64,000 nt of DNA from an uncultured Lachnospiraceae bacterium. Its GTDB lineage: Bacteria > Bacillota > Clostridia > Lachnospirales > Lachnospiraceae. Position 1 is the first letter of the stretch. Each line of letters begins with the position of its first letter. The notes beneath the pieces were generated by a model, which had not been told where the DNA came from, did not search any database, and saw nothing but the letters and a program-made list of their open reading frames with translations. The DNA lies in the NCBI GenBank assembly GCA_947626365.1, contig CANQRW010000001.1:1-64000 (forward strand), read 5' to 3'. Below are positions 8,235-17,977 of the stretch, piece after piece. The position numbers and the translations under genes are program-made.

Positions 8235-8263
8235 AGACATAACACGTCATACGTTATATGTCT
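8235..8263. promoter_or_regulatory. candidate GntR/FCD operator downstream of the gntP promoter
   Basis: AGACATAACACGTCATACGTTATATGTCT; ATAAC-N9-GTTAT symmetry. Confidence 0.5.
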
Positions 8264-8316
8264 CATTATATCACCAGACAAAATCTGGTAGACTGAAGAA
8301 AAGAGAGGTAAGAATC

Positions 8317-9726
8317 ATGTTACAATTCCTGCTTGTTACGCTGTTAGCCGTTGCAGTGCTGATCTTCTCCATCGTTGTACTGAAGATGCACCCTGTTCTG
8401 GCAATCTTTCTGGCAGCCCTCATTACCGGTATTGGTTATGGGTACGGTATACCGGAAACCATCTCCGCAATCACCGGCGGATTCGGAAGCACGCTCACCG
8501 GTACCGGTGTATGTATCATCTTTGGCGCTATCATAGCCATGGGCGTTCGGGATACCGGCGCGGTGAAATCTATGGTCAACGCCTGTGTTACCGGATTCAA
8601 GGGCAAGAACATGGAACTGGCCACCGGCCTTGCCAGTTTCCTGATGTCTATTCCGGTATTTGGTGACATTGTGGGAGTGCTGATGACGCCCATCGTCTCT
8701 ATTCTGGGCAAACGCTCCAAGACTTCTATGTCTACCATGTCCGGATTCAGCGCTCTGGGCGCGAATCTGACTCACTGCATGGTTCCGCCGACTCCCGGCG
8801 CATTGGCCATGGTGCTGCTGCTGGGTGCTGACATGGGTATGACCATCCTGTGGGGCACGGTCATCTGTCTGGCAGCTTATCTCATCACCTGGGTGATCTG
8901 CCATGGCTGGGTGAGCAAAGAGTATATTGAACCCCGGGCAGAATTTGTCGGCAGCATTCAGCCGGTAGAGACCGGCGACTATCGGGAGATGCTCATCAAA
9001 GAGAAAGGCCTGCCGAATCTGTTCCTGGCTCTTATCCCTATTTTTGTTCCGGTTCTCCTTATCGCCGGTTCCTCCTTCGCGGGTCTGGTGATGGACACGG
9101 AGTCTGCTGTCTATAAAGTGCTGGCCGTTTTGGGAGGCCGTGAAATGGCAATGCTGATTGGCGTTATCCTCATGTTTCTGCTGGCCTTCAAATATAAAGA
9201 TGCCGTTACTGCCAATCATAAGATCAATACCGGAAAGTCTACCGAAAACCTGAAGGAGATTATCCTGGGCGACTGGGTAGTCGAGGCGCTTCAAGCCGCG
9301 TTGATGCCTCTGATGATTACCGCCATGGGAGGCGCTTTCAGCGCCATCATCAAAGCGAATCCCGCTATCAACGAATTGGGCAATGCCATTGCGGCGGTTA
9401 ATTTCCCCAGTGTGTTCTTCCCGTTCATGATTGCTGCTCTGCTGATGGCCGCTGTAGGTTCCCGTACCACGGCCGGCATGACTGCCGCCGCCATCTGCAT
9501 GCCTATGATGGCCCAGCTGGGATTGACTCCTCTGGCTACTTTCCTGCTGTGCGGCGCGGGAACTATGTGCTTCTCCCACGTCAACGACAGCGGATTCTGG
9601 ATTGGCGTATCTTTCTACAATATCAGTGTGAAGCAGAATTTCAAGTATTGCACATTGTTAGGCACTATTGCGGGCGTAGTCTTGTTTGTCCTTATATCCA
9701 CCCTGGCTGTGGTTCATATTATTTAG
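8317..9726 (+). CDS. GntP family permease (gluconate/sugar acid:H+ symporter)
   Basis: 'MHPVLAIFLAALITGIGYG', 'GFSALGANLTHCMVPPTPGALAMV', 'HVNDSGFWIGVSFYNISVKQ'. Confidence 0.92.
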   Translation: MLQFLLVTLLAVAVLIFSIVVLKMHPVLAIFLAALITGIGYGYGIPETISAITGGFGSTLTGTGVCIIFGAIIAMGVRDTGAVKSMVNACVTGFKGKNMELATGLASFLMSIPVFGDIVGVLMTPIVSILGKRSKTSMSTMSGFSALGANLTHCMVPPTPGALAMVLLLGADMGMTILWGTVICLAAYLITWVICHGWVSKEYIEPRAEFVGSIQPVETGDYREMLIKEKGLPNLFLALIPIFVPVLLIAGSSFAGLVMDTESAVYKVLAVLGGREMAMLIGVILMFLLAFKYKDAVTANHKINTGKSTENLKEIILGDWVVEALQAALMPLMITAMGGAFSAIIKANPAINELGNAIAAVNFPSVFFPFMIAALLMAAVGSRTTAGMTAAAICMPMMAQLGLTPLATFLLCGAGTMCFSHVNDSGFWIGVSFYNISVKQNFKYCTLLGTIAGVVLFVLISTLAVVHII

Positions 9727-9744
9727 GAAAGGGGGAAGTCCGCT

Positions 9745-10548
9745 ATGGCCGTTGTTAACCTGGATTTCTATTCCTATGAGCTGGCTATGAATACCCAGGC
9801 CGTTATCCTTTTGCCTGAGCGCAGGGGTATTCCTCATGCCTCTCACGATGAGCCCTATCCGGTACTTTACCTTCTGCATGGTCATGGTCAGGACCATACC
9901 AGTTGGCTGCGGCTGTCCCGCATTGAGTTCTATCTGCAAAATACCGATGTCATTGTGGTAATGCCAAATGCCTGCCGCAGCAGCTATGTGGATGGGGTAA
10001 ACACCCACCGGTACGGCAGTTTCCTGACCCGGGAGCTGCCCCGGATCATAAAAAACTGGTTTAATATCACGACTGACCGGGAGAACACATTTATTGCGGG
10101 AATGTCCATGGGAGGTTATGGCGCTTTACACGCTGCTCTGAGCTGCCCTGAGCAGTACGGTGCGGTCTGCGCCCTGTCTCCGGGAATCCGTATGGGATCT
10201 CTGGATCTGCATGGCAAGGCGGATAAGGGCCTGACCATTCCTGCAGTCCCGGAGATTGACAGGAATTTTCGCAATACTTTCGGACCCGCCGAAAATTACC
10301 CGGGTTCAGAGTATGATTTGAAACATCTGGCCCGGCAATTAAACGCGGGAAGCGGTCATAAACCGCGCATTCTCCATCTTTGCGGTACCGAGGATCCCCT
10401 TCACGCTGACAGCGAAGATTTTGCGCGGTTTATGAGTACAGAGTGTTCTGGTCTGGACTACACATGGCAGGATAGCCCCGGTATCCATGACTTCAACTAC
10501 TGGGATCGCGAGTCCATCACTATGCTGCGCTTTTTCGGACTGCTTTGA
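9745..10548 (+). CDS. alpha/beta hydrolase, esterase D / tributyrin-esterase-like (copy 1)
   Basis: 'YPVLYLLHGHGQDHTSWLR', nucleophile elbow 'GMSMGGYGAL', 'GIHDFNYWD'. Confidence 0.9.
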   Translation: MAVVNLDFYSYELAMNTQAVILLPERRGIPHASHDEPYPVLYLLHGHGQDHTSWLRLSRIEFYLQNTDVIVVMPNACRSSYVDGVNTHRYGSFLTRELPRIIKNWFNITTDRENTFIAGMSMGGYGALHAALSCPEQYGAVCALSPGIRMGSLDLHGKADKGLTIPAVPEIDRNFRNTFGPAENYPGSEYDLKHLARQLNAGSGHKPRILHLCGTEDPLHADSEDFARFMSTECSGLDYTWQDSPGIHDFNYWDRESITMLRFFGLL

Positions 10549-10594
10549 TATTAACCGTATTTGATTGCTGTTATATCTGGAAAGGAGTTTTTCT

Positions 10595-11407
10595 ATGGCA
10601 TTGGTCAATATGGATTTTTTCTCTTATTATCTGGGGATGGATACCCCTATGACTGTACTTCTTCCGGAGCGCCGGGGTTTTGAGCCAAAGCCGGAACCTG
10701 ATAAAAAATATCCCGTATTATACCTGCTTCACGGTCATGCGGATGACAATACCGCATGGATACGAAAGAGTAACATTGAAATGCTGGTCCGGGATTTCGG
10801 TATTATTGTTGTTATGCCCACAGCTCATCGCAGTTTCTATACGAACAGCAGGCACGGCCATGCATACTCGGATTACCTGACGAAAGAACTGCCTGTCGTG
10901 GCAGCCAACTTATTCCACGCGTCTATGCGGCGGGAAGACACATATATTGCCGGACTTTCCATGGGCGGCTATGGCGCGATAAAGCTGGCGATGGCACACC
11001 CGGAAATCTATGGCCACGCGGCCAGCATGTCTGGCGCTTCCGATGCTTACGGGGCGCTTAACGGAGCGAAAGGAATGTTTTCCGTCCCTGATTTTATTGC
11101 AAATCTGGATAATGTATTCGGGAGTAAGGAAGAGTTCTACGGCTCTGAAAATGATTTGAAATATCTGTCGAAAACGCTGGAAGCGCGTACCGATGTACCG
11201 GCGCCTCAGATGTATATGTGCTGCGGGACGGAGGATCCTCTGTATCCGGTTTACTTTGATATTCGTAACTATCTGGAACGGGAGACGAATCTTGCGGTAC
11301 GGTTCGACGAGCGGAGGGGCAGTCATAACTGGGATTTCTGGAATGAAGAGCTGCCTCTGATTCTTCAGTATTTCGGGCTGATTCCGGGGCAAACTTCGGG
11401 CCTGTAA
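10595..11407 (+). CDS. alpha/beta hydrolase, esterase D / tributyrin-esterase-like (copy 2)
   Basis: 'YPVLYLLHGHADDNTAWIRKSNIE', 'GLSMGGYGAIKLA', 'GSHNWDFWNE'; paralogous to 9745-10548. Confidence 0.9.
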   Translation: MALVNMDFFSYYLGMDTPMTVLLPERRGFEPKPEPDKKYPVLYLLHGHADDNTAWIRKSNIEMLVRDFGIIVVMPTAHRSFYTNSRHGHAYSDYLTKELPVVAANLFHASMRREDTYIAGLSMGGYGAIKLAMAHPEIYGHAASMSGASDAYGALNGAKGMFSVPDFIANLDNVFGSKEEFYGSENDLKYLSKTLEARTDVPAPQMYMCCGTEDPLYPVYFDIRNYLERETNLAVRFDERRGSHNWDFWNEELPLILQYFGLIPGQTSGL

Positions 11408-11583
11408 CCGTTTGCGAAAGAGATGCGGAAAGTCCTGCGGCAAAATCTGCTTGTCGCGGGACTTTTGCCGTTGGACTGAGATATGCGTTTGAAAAGGCTT
11501 CCGAAATGAGAAAAATCCTTGACAGCGCCGGATTTTTCTGCTTTCATGAGATAGAAAAGTAAGTTTGAGAGGAAAGAGGCATC

Positions 11584-12408
11584 TTGTTTAAGACAGTCCG
11601 ATATGAAATTGCCAGTTCCCGGCTGCCGGAGGAGTTCGATGGGTTTCGCATTGTCCACCTGTCCGATCTTCACGGGAAACGTTACGGAAAACGAAATGAG
11701 ATACTGATCGAGGCTATCGATAGAGAAAATCCGGATCTGATCGCGATGACCGGCGATATGGCGGACACATCCCGGGGAGCGGTCTCCCGTCTTCTGGAAT
11801 TGTGCCGGAACCTGAGACGGCGGTATCCGGTCTATGCTGTCATGGGGAATCATGAACAGGCCCTGAAATGGCCCGTTCAGTCCGGCCTGCGGAAGCGTCT
11901 GGAGAAAATGGGCGTGGTCCTGCTGGACAATACATGCCGACAGCTGCGGTGGGGTCAGGGTTGTATAAATCTCTATGGGTTGGCGACGCCCATGGTTTAT
12001 TATAAGGAACTGCTGGGAGAATATGAGCGGGGAGCTCATTTCTCGGTAAATGACGCAAAGAAGCTTCTGGGAGAGATGGACAGCGCCCATTTTGCGGTTC
12101 TTCTGGCCCATAATCCCCTTTATTATCCCTCTTATCGGGACTGGGGCGCCGATCTGACATTGTCCGGCCACATTCACGGAGGTATAATCAGGATTCCCGG
12201 AAAGGGCGGTCTGCTGTCGCCGGACCTTACCTTTTTTCCAAAGTATGACGGAGGATTATTTGCGGAAAAGGGAAAGTATCTGGTGGTCAGCCGGGGGTTG
12301 GGCAATCATTTTCTCCTGCGGATACGGAATCCGGAGGAATTGGTGGTGGTGACGCTGCGGAGGCAGGTTACGGGTCCATCAGAAAATCCAGGATGTTTTT
12401 GTGGATGA
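11584..12408 (+). CDS. calcineurin-like metallophosphoesterase (YkuE-like)
   Basis: TTG start; 'FRIVHLSDLHGKRYG', 'DLIAMTGDMAD', 'YAVMGNHEQA', 'LAHNP', 'LTLSGHIHGG'. Confidence 0.9.
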   Translation: MFKTVRYEIASSRLPEEFDGFRIVHLSDLHGKRYGKRNEILIEAIDRENPDLIAMTGDMADTSRGAVSRLLELCRNLRRRYPVYAVMGNHEQALKWPVQSGLRKRLEKMGVVLLDNTCRQLRWGQGCINLYGLATPMVYYKELLGEYERGAHFSVNDAKKLLGEMDSAHFAVLLAHNPLYYPSYRDWGADLTLSGHIHGGIIRIPGKGGLLSPDLTFFPKYDGGLFAEKGKYLVVSRGLGNHFLLRIRNPEELVVVTLRRQVTGPSENPGCFCG

Positions 12409-13618
12409 TACCGTCCCTGGAGAAGTCGAAATGATCCATAGACAGCACGTATTTAGGGTAGTTATCGGCAATGCGTTCGTATGCGCCGAACTCCCGCTCG
12501 ATAACGTCGTCGGAAGCCAGCAAATACGTGACCTGATAGTATTCTTTTTGGCCATTTTTCAGGGCAACGAAATCAATCTCGCCGCGCTGTAGTTTTCCTG
12601 TGTATATTTCATATCCGCGGGCCAGAAGCTCATTGTAAACCACATTTTCCAGCATGGCGCCTAATTCCGGTTTAAAGCCTGTTGATTTGATGGTTCCGAG
12701 CCCCATATCAGTCAGGTAGAATTTATCCATGCGGGTCAGTATCTGTTTGCCGCGAATATCGTACCGTCGGACGCGGTTCATGATCATGGCGTTTTCTATG
12801 CTGTCGATATAGTTATATAATGTTTCTGTTGATAATTTTCGATCTATGCTTTCGAAGTATCTGGATATGGATGCAGCGGAGAAAGTCTGGGCGGTATTAG
12901 CGGCCATGTACTCGATCAGACGGCTCAGGCTTTCAATATCTTTGGTTCTGCTGCGCTGAATAATATCCCGAAGAATGATGGAATTAAACAAATCAGTCAG
13001 GTAAACTCTGGTCTCGGATTCCGTCTGGAACTGGAATCGCTGAGGCATGCCGCCCCATTTCATATATTCTAAAATGTGCTGATCAGTCAGAGTATTTCTG
13101 GAAAGGCCCTTTAGCTGGCAGACTTCCCAGAAGCGGAAAGGAAAAATCCGGAAACTCACATAGCGGCCGGAGAGCAGAGTGGACAGTTCTCCCGACAGGA
13201 GTCTGCTGTTGGAGCCGGTGATAAAAATGCTGACATTCATCGCCGCCCGGAAGGAGTTGACCGCTTTCTCGAAATCACGGACATTCTGAATCTCATCAAA
13301 CAAAAGATAGTATTTTTGATTATCCTGAATCAGGTCCCGGACATAAGCATGTAATGCCATGGCGTCTGTCAGGCGGCTGTATTCCAGATCTTCAAAGTTA
13401 AGAAACAGAATGTGTGACGGGGAAATATCCATTTCCAGCAGTTCTTCTTCTATCTGCCTGAGCAGGACTGATTTCCCGCAGCGCCGAATTCCGATGATGG
13501 CCTTGACTAAATCCGAGTGATAAAATGGAAAAAACAGCGGCCGCTGCAGAATATCATAGTGAAATTGGCGTATAACGGATACCAAACATTCACTACGGCA
13601 ATTCTGCAGCGGCCGCAT
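12368..13618 (-). CDS. ATP-binding protein, AAA_14/DUF4143 family (start uncertain)
   Basis: Walker A 'GIRRCGKSVLLRQI', 'YYLLFDEIQNVRDFEKAVNSF', 'ITGSNSRLLSGELSTLLSGRYV'; C-term 'IDFVALKNGQKEYYQVTYLLAS'. Confidence 0.85.
   Translation of the reverse strand: MRPLQNCRSECLVSVIRQFHYDILQRPLFFPFYHSDLVKAIIGIRRCGKSVLLRQIEEELLEMDISPSHILFLNFEDLEYSRLTDAMALHAYVRDLIQDNQKYYLLFDEIQNVRDFEKAVNSFRAAMNVSIFITGSNSRLLSGELSTLLSGRYVSFRIFPFRFWEVCQLKGLSRNTLTDQHILEYMKWGGMPQRFQFQTESETRVYLTDLFNSIILRDIIQRSRTKDIESLSRLIEYMAANTAQTFSAASISRYFESIDRKLSTETLYNYIDSIENAMIMNRVRRYDIRGKQILTRMDKFYLTDMGLGTIKSTGFKPELGAMLENVVYNELLARGYEIYTGKLQRGEIDFVALKNGQKEYYQVTYLLASDDVIEREFGAYERIADNYPKYVLSMDHFDFSRDGIIHKNILDFLMDP
13537..13616. repeat. 16-bp perfect inverted repeat at the 5' end of the DUF4143 gene
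   Basis: GCGGCCGCTGCAGAAT (13537-13552) / ATTCTGCAGCGGCCGC (13601-13616), inner TAGTGAA (13557-13563)/TTCACTA (13589-13595). Confidence 0.9.
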
Positions 13619-13639
13619 AAATCCGGATACTATGATCAA

Positions 13640-16192
13640 TTACTCTGCCATCAGTTTCTGATAGGTCATGTGCTGTTCCAAAGCCATGGTCATCTTAGCC
13701 ATCTCGGACAGGTCTCCCAGAAGGATCACGCCGCACAGGCGGTTGTTCAGGAAGAAATACTTCTTGTACTGTCCCTTGCCCATATCCCGGAACTCTACGG
13801 TCTTGTACAGCAGGTTGGGGTTCTTGCCGTTGTCCCCGGCGGCAAAGAGGGCGGTGTTCATACCGTGGAAGGTGAGGGCGGCGGAAACAGGCGTATATTC
13901 CGCTTCGTCCCCGGCGGCGTTGGCTCCGGCCACTTTGCCCTGTTCGGCGGCTTCCGGCCAGATGGCCAGGTTCAGGCCCTCGTACTCGGCGCAGTCGCCG
14001 CAGGCGTAGATGCCGGGAACGCTGGTTTCCATATGCTGGTTTACCTTGACGGCCCGGCCAATCTCCAGGTTCATGGCGGAAGCGACCGCCGTATTAGCCC
14101 GGACGCCGGTGGAGATAATAACCATATCGGCCTCAAACAGCTGGCCGTCTGCCAGGCGGACGCCAGTTACGTGGACAGCGGTTCCATCCGATGTCCCTTC
14201 GATTTCCTGAATGTTGGCGCCGGTGAGGATCTGAATGCCCTGTTTGGCTGCAAGGCCCTGCAGGATCTCGGCGGAGCCGGCGTCCAGCTGACGGCCCATG
14301 AGAACCGGGGCAGCCTCCAGAACGGTGACATTCAGGCCGGCTTTTTTAAGCTCCCAGGCGGCTTCCAGGCCCAGTACGCCGCCGCCGATAACCACGGCGG
14401 ATTTGGACTGCTTCATCAGTCCTTCCACCTTGCGGACGTCGTCCAGACGGCGAATGACGGCAACCTGAGGAAGATCGGAGCCCTTGATGGGCGGCACGAA
14501 GCATTCGCTGCCCATAGCGTAGATCAGTTTTGTATAATGAATCTTCGCTCCGTCGTCCAGGCATACTTCTCTGGCGTCGGTATCCACGGAGACCACCTGT
14601 TTTCCAAGCATCTGGTAAATGTTATTTTTCTCATACCATTCGGCGGTCTCAATGGCGATCTGGTCTGCTTCCAGGCCGGCTACCAGGGCCTTGGTCAGCA
14701 TGGGCCGGTTGTAGGCGGCGTAGTTCTCGTTGGAGATCATGATGACGGTGCCGGTCTTATCCCGCTCCCGTACAGCCCTGGCCGCGTTGAATCCGGCGGC
14801 TCCGTTGCCCAGGATCACATAGAAGTTCTCCGTGTTGTTGGAGAAATCGGATTCCTCCACATCTACGGGCACAAAATTCTCCTTGCCGACGCCGCAGACC
14901 GGGCAGACCTCGATGGAGGAATCGAAGATCTCGCCGCAGACCAGGCATTTCACCAGCTGGCGGGCGCCCTTCTTCTTCGGCAGAGTCACTTCCTTATTCT
15001 GTACCTTGCAGCCGAACTGATATCCGAATTCATAGGCGGTTACCAGGTCTGCCTCGCTGGGCTTGAAGCGAATCTTCAGGCCGTCGGTGACCTTCATCTT
15101 CAGCTGTCTCAGCCGGTCGATGATGTTGGGAACGCCCTCGCCGCTCCAGCCGTAGCTGCCGAAGGCGCTGGCGTGCTTGCCGCCGTGGGTGCCTGGGAAC
15201 ATGGAGATGACCAGATCCCAGATGGGCTGCAGGGCGTCGCCTACGATGGTGGGAGTGCCGAACAGCAGGCCGTCCGCAAACAGCATTTCTTCATTCACTT
15301 TTGCCTTGTCAGCGGTTACCATATCGTAGATTCTCACATCCACATCGCCGCTGTCCTTTACGCCCTCGGCAATCTTCTCCGCCAGCATGCCGGTGTAGCC
15401 GTAGGCGCTGACATAGGGGATGACCACAGTCTTTTTGGTATTGGGGTTCACCACTGTGGACCATTCCCGATAGGTCTTCATCACCTGAGGGATGCGGTCG
15501 CCTACCAGCACGGGGCCGTGGCCGGTGGCGATCATGGAGATATCCATCTTCTCCACCCGGTTCAGTGCCTTCAGCATAAAGGGTTTGAAGGGGCCGATGA
15601 TACAGTCGTAATAATATCGAAGGGCGCTTTGGTAATCTTCTTCATTCTTGATGGCGGTGGAGACCACCTCCGGCAGGCAGTAGTGGGAGCCGAAGGAGTC
15701 GCAGGTTACCAGAATCTGCTCTTCCTCGATAAAGGTATACATGGTGTCCGGCCAGTGAAGATTGGGCACTACCATAAAGTTCAGGGTCCGGTTGCCGATG
15801 GTCATCTTCTGGTTGTCCTTTACAGTCAGGCTTACGAAGTCCCGGTTGACGATCTCTTTCAGGAAGCTGATGGCCGTGGCGGTGGCGATGATCTTCATCT
15901 GGGGGCTGTAGTCCAGAAGCTTTTCCACGCTGCCTGCGTGGTCCGGCTCCGTGTGATCCACAACCAGGTAGTCGATTTTGGTTACGTCGATAACCTCCTG
16001 CAGTTTTGACAGGTACTCGTCAAAGAATTTGGCCTTGGCCGTCTCAAACAGGACGATCTTGTCGTCTGCCTTGAGAACATAGGAGTTGTAAGTGGTTCCG
16101 AACTCTGTGTACATGATGATGTCGAAGACTCTCAGCTGATCGTCGATGATGCCGGTCCAGTAAAAGTCATCTCTCAGTTTGATGGATTTCAT
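13640..16192 (-). CDS. flavodiiron protein-rubredoxin-NAD(P)H:rubredoxin oxidoreductase fusion (class-F-like FDP)
   Basis: 'VVDHTEPDHAGS' diiron motif, flavodoxin domain, rubredoxin 'CLVCGEIFDSSIEVCPVCGVG', C-terminal FAD/NAD oxidoreductase 'AVVIGGGVLGLEAAWELKKAG'. Confidence 0.92.
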   Translation of the reverse strand: MKSIKLRDDFYWTGIIDDQLRVFDIIMYTEFGTTYNSYVLKADDKIVLFETAKAKFFDEYLSKLQEVIDVTKIDYLVVDHTEPDHAGSVEKLLDYSPQMKIIATATAISFLKEIVNRDFVSLTVKDNQKMTIGNRTLNFMVVPNLHWPDTMYTFIEEEQILVTCDSFGSHYCLPEVVSTAIKNEEDYQSALRYYYDCIIGPFKPFMLKALNRVEKMDISMIATGHGPVLVGDRIPQVMKTYREWSTVVNPNTKKTVVIPYVSAYGYTGMLAEKIAEGVKDSGDVDVRIYDMVTADKAKVNEEMLFADGLLFGTPTIVGDALQPIWDLVISMFPGTHGGKHASAFGSYGWSGEGVPNIIDRLRQLKMKVTDGLKIRFKPSEADLVTAYEFGYQFGCKVQNKEVTLPKKKGARQLVKCLVCGEIFDSSIEVCPVCGVGKENFVPVDVEESDFSNNTENFYVILGNGAAGFNAARAVRERDKTGTVIMISNENYAAYNRPMLTKALVAGLEADQIAIETAEWYEKNNIYQMLGKQVVSVDTDAREVCLDDGAKIHYTKLIYAMGSECFVPPIKGSDLPQVAVIRRLDDVRKVEGLMKQSKSAVVIGGGVLGLEAAWELKKAGLNVTVLEAAPVLMGRQLDAGSAEILQGLAAKQGIQILTGANIQEIEGTSDGTAVHVTGVRLADGQLFEADMVIISTGVRANTAVASAMNLEIGRAVKVNQHMETSVPGIYACGDCAEYEGLNLAIWPEAAEQGKVAGANAAGDEAEYTPVSAALTFHGMNTALFAAGDNGKNPNLLYKTVEFRDMGKGQYKKYFFLNNRLCGVILLGDLSEMAKMTMALEQHMTYQKLMAE

Positions 16193-16317
16193 ATGAAAAG
16201 TCCCCTTTCTTGGAATTGGGAGGCTCCGGCATCGTAAAATACCGGAGCCTGTATTATGACTCATTATAGCCTAAAAGAAGATTTGTTACAACTGGTTTTG
16301 CGATTATATCCTCTCGT

Positions 16318-17667
16318 TTATATCATATTTTTAAAGAAGCTGTAGATCAGAGGCGCGGTAATGATTCCGGACAGAATATCGGCGGCAGCCTGGGCCATCT
16401 GAATGCCGAAAAGGCCGAACAGCCGGCTTGTGACCAGCAGGATCGGAATAAACAGCAGCCCGCTTCGGATGCTGGAAAGGAAAATGGCCTGGGCGCTTTT
16501 GCCGATGCTTTGGAACAGCATGTTGCCGCTGAGGCAGAGAGGCATGAAAAGCAGCGCCGCGCACTGCATCCGCAAAGCCGGAATTCCGGCGGCGATCACC
16601 TGCGGGTCGTCGCGGAAGATGGAGATGATCGGCGCTGAGAACGTGAACCCGATCACAGCCATGACCGCCATGAACCCGGTGCTGAACAGCCAGGTGAACC
16701 GCCAGGCCTCTTTGACCCGCGCGTATTTGCCGGCGCCGTAGTTGAAGGCGCTGACCGGCTGGAAGCCCTGACCGATACCGATGCCTACGCAGAACAGGAA
16801 ATTCATGACCCGGGACACGATGCTCATGGCGGCAATGACAGCGTCTCCGTAGACGGCGGCGCACTGGTTCAGCACCATAACGGATATGCTGGTCAGTCCC
16901 TGGCGCATCAGGCTGGGGAATCCCACCATGATGATGTTCCTGGTGTATTCCAGGTTATGCGAGAAATATTTCGGATGGAAACGGCTCTGGACCTTTTCTC
17001 TCAGGAACGGGGCCAGCAGAATGGCGGCGCCGATATACTGTGAGACGGCTGTAGAAAGTCCGGCTCCCGCGATTCCCATATGGAAATGCTGAATCAGGAT
17101 ATAATCCCCGAAGATGTTCAGGATGCCTCCAGAGCCGAGGCCGAACATGGCGAAAATGGCCTTGCCTTCATAGCGGAGAATATTGTTCATGACGCAGCTT
17201 GAGGCCATGGCAGGCGCGGCGATCAGGATGTAGGTGCTGTAGGTTCTGGCGTAAGGCAGGATGGAATCGGTGCTGCCCAGAAGCCTCATGAGAGGCGTCA
17301 GAAAGATCAGCCCCAGAACCGTGATGGCGAGACCGCACAAAAGGGACAGAAAGAAGCTGGTGGAAGCATAGGTTCTGGCTTCTTCCACATGCTTTTTGCC
17401 CAACTGGCGGCTTAAGCAGCTTCCGGCCCCCTGGCCGAACATGAAGCCGAAGGCCTGAATAATGGCCATCAGAGCAAATACGATCCCGACAGCCCCGCTG
17501 GCGCTGGTGCCCAGGGTGCTGACAAAATAGGTATCAGCCATGTTGTAGACATTAGTCACCAGCATGCTGATGGTAGTGGGAAGTCCAAGCGTCAGGATCA
17601 ATTTATGTACAGGCGTGAGAGTCATTCTGTCGTACTGACGGTCCGAGATATTCTGAGAAGAACTCAT
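16318..17667 (-). CDS. MATE family efflux transporter
   Basis: 'LILTLGLPTTISMLVTNVYNMADTYFVSTLG', 'GQGFQPVSAFNYGAGKYARV'; AAGGAG upstream of ATG 17667. Confidence 0.92.
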   Translation of the reverse strand: MSSSQNISDRQYDRMTLTPVHKLILTLGLPTTISMLVTNVYNMADTYFVSTLGTSASGAVGIVFALMAIIQAFGFMFGQGAGSCLSRQLGKKHVEEARTYASTSFFLSLLCGLAITVLGLIFLTPLMRLLGSTDSILPYARTYSTYILIAAPAMASSCVMNNILRYEGKAIFAMFGLGSGGILNIFGDYILIQHFHMGIAGAGLSTAVSQYIGAAILLAPFLREKVQSRFHPKYFSHNLEYTRNIIMVGFPSLMRQGLTSISVMVLNQCAAVYGDAVIAAMSIVSRVMNFLFCVGIGIGQGFQPVSAFNYGAGKYARVKEAWRFTWLFSTGFMAVMAVIGFTFSAPIISIFRDDPQVIAAGIPALRMQCAALLFMPLCLSGNMLFQSIGKSAQAIFLSSIRSGLLFIPILLVTSRLFGLFGIQMAQAAADILSGIITAPLIYSFFKNMI

Positions 17668-17977
17668 GAAACGATCAACTCCTTGAAAAGATATCTGTGC
17701 GTTCCCCAATGGGTTATAGAAAAGAATAAAATCCGCGGTATGACGCAGTCAGTTTAATTATCGTAGCATATCCGGCCGGAGATTGCAATGAGAAAAAAGT
17801 AATATTTTACCTGGATTTAACCGTCCAGCTCTTCTGTATTTTACATTGGAATCCTACAATGTCCATGAACCGAAGAGGTTCTGAAAGATCGATATAAACG
17901 CCGGTCCTGCCGAGTCCGGAGAACATGGAGAATGAACGGGCGGACGGGGAAACCGGCGGGAAAAGGAGTGTAATACG

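Noticed and set aside
8344-9579. 411-aa minus-strand ORF opposite gntP
   Set aside because: Antisense of a membrane transporter gene; His/Gln-rich translation is a complement artefact.
13537-13616. Cloning-vector/adapter contamination because of NotI (GCGGCCGC) and PstI (CTGCAG) sites
   Set aside because: The sequence is in frame with the DUF4143 ORF and embedded between native genes; no polylinker or vector sequence around it. Retained as an inverted-repeat finding instead.
13517-16009. 830-aa plus-strand ORF opposite the flavodiiron fusion gene
   Set aside because: Antisense of a strongly supported CDS; low-complexity Gly/Val/His composition, no domain.
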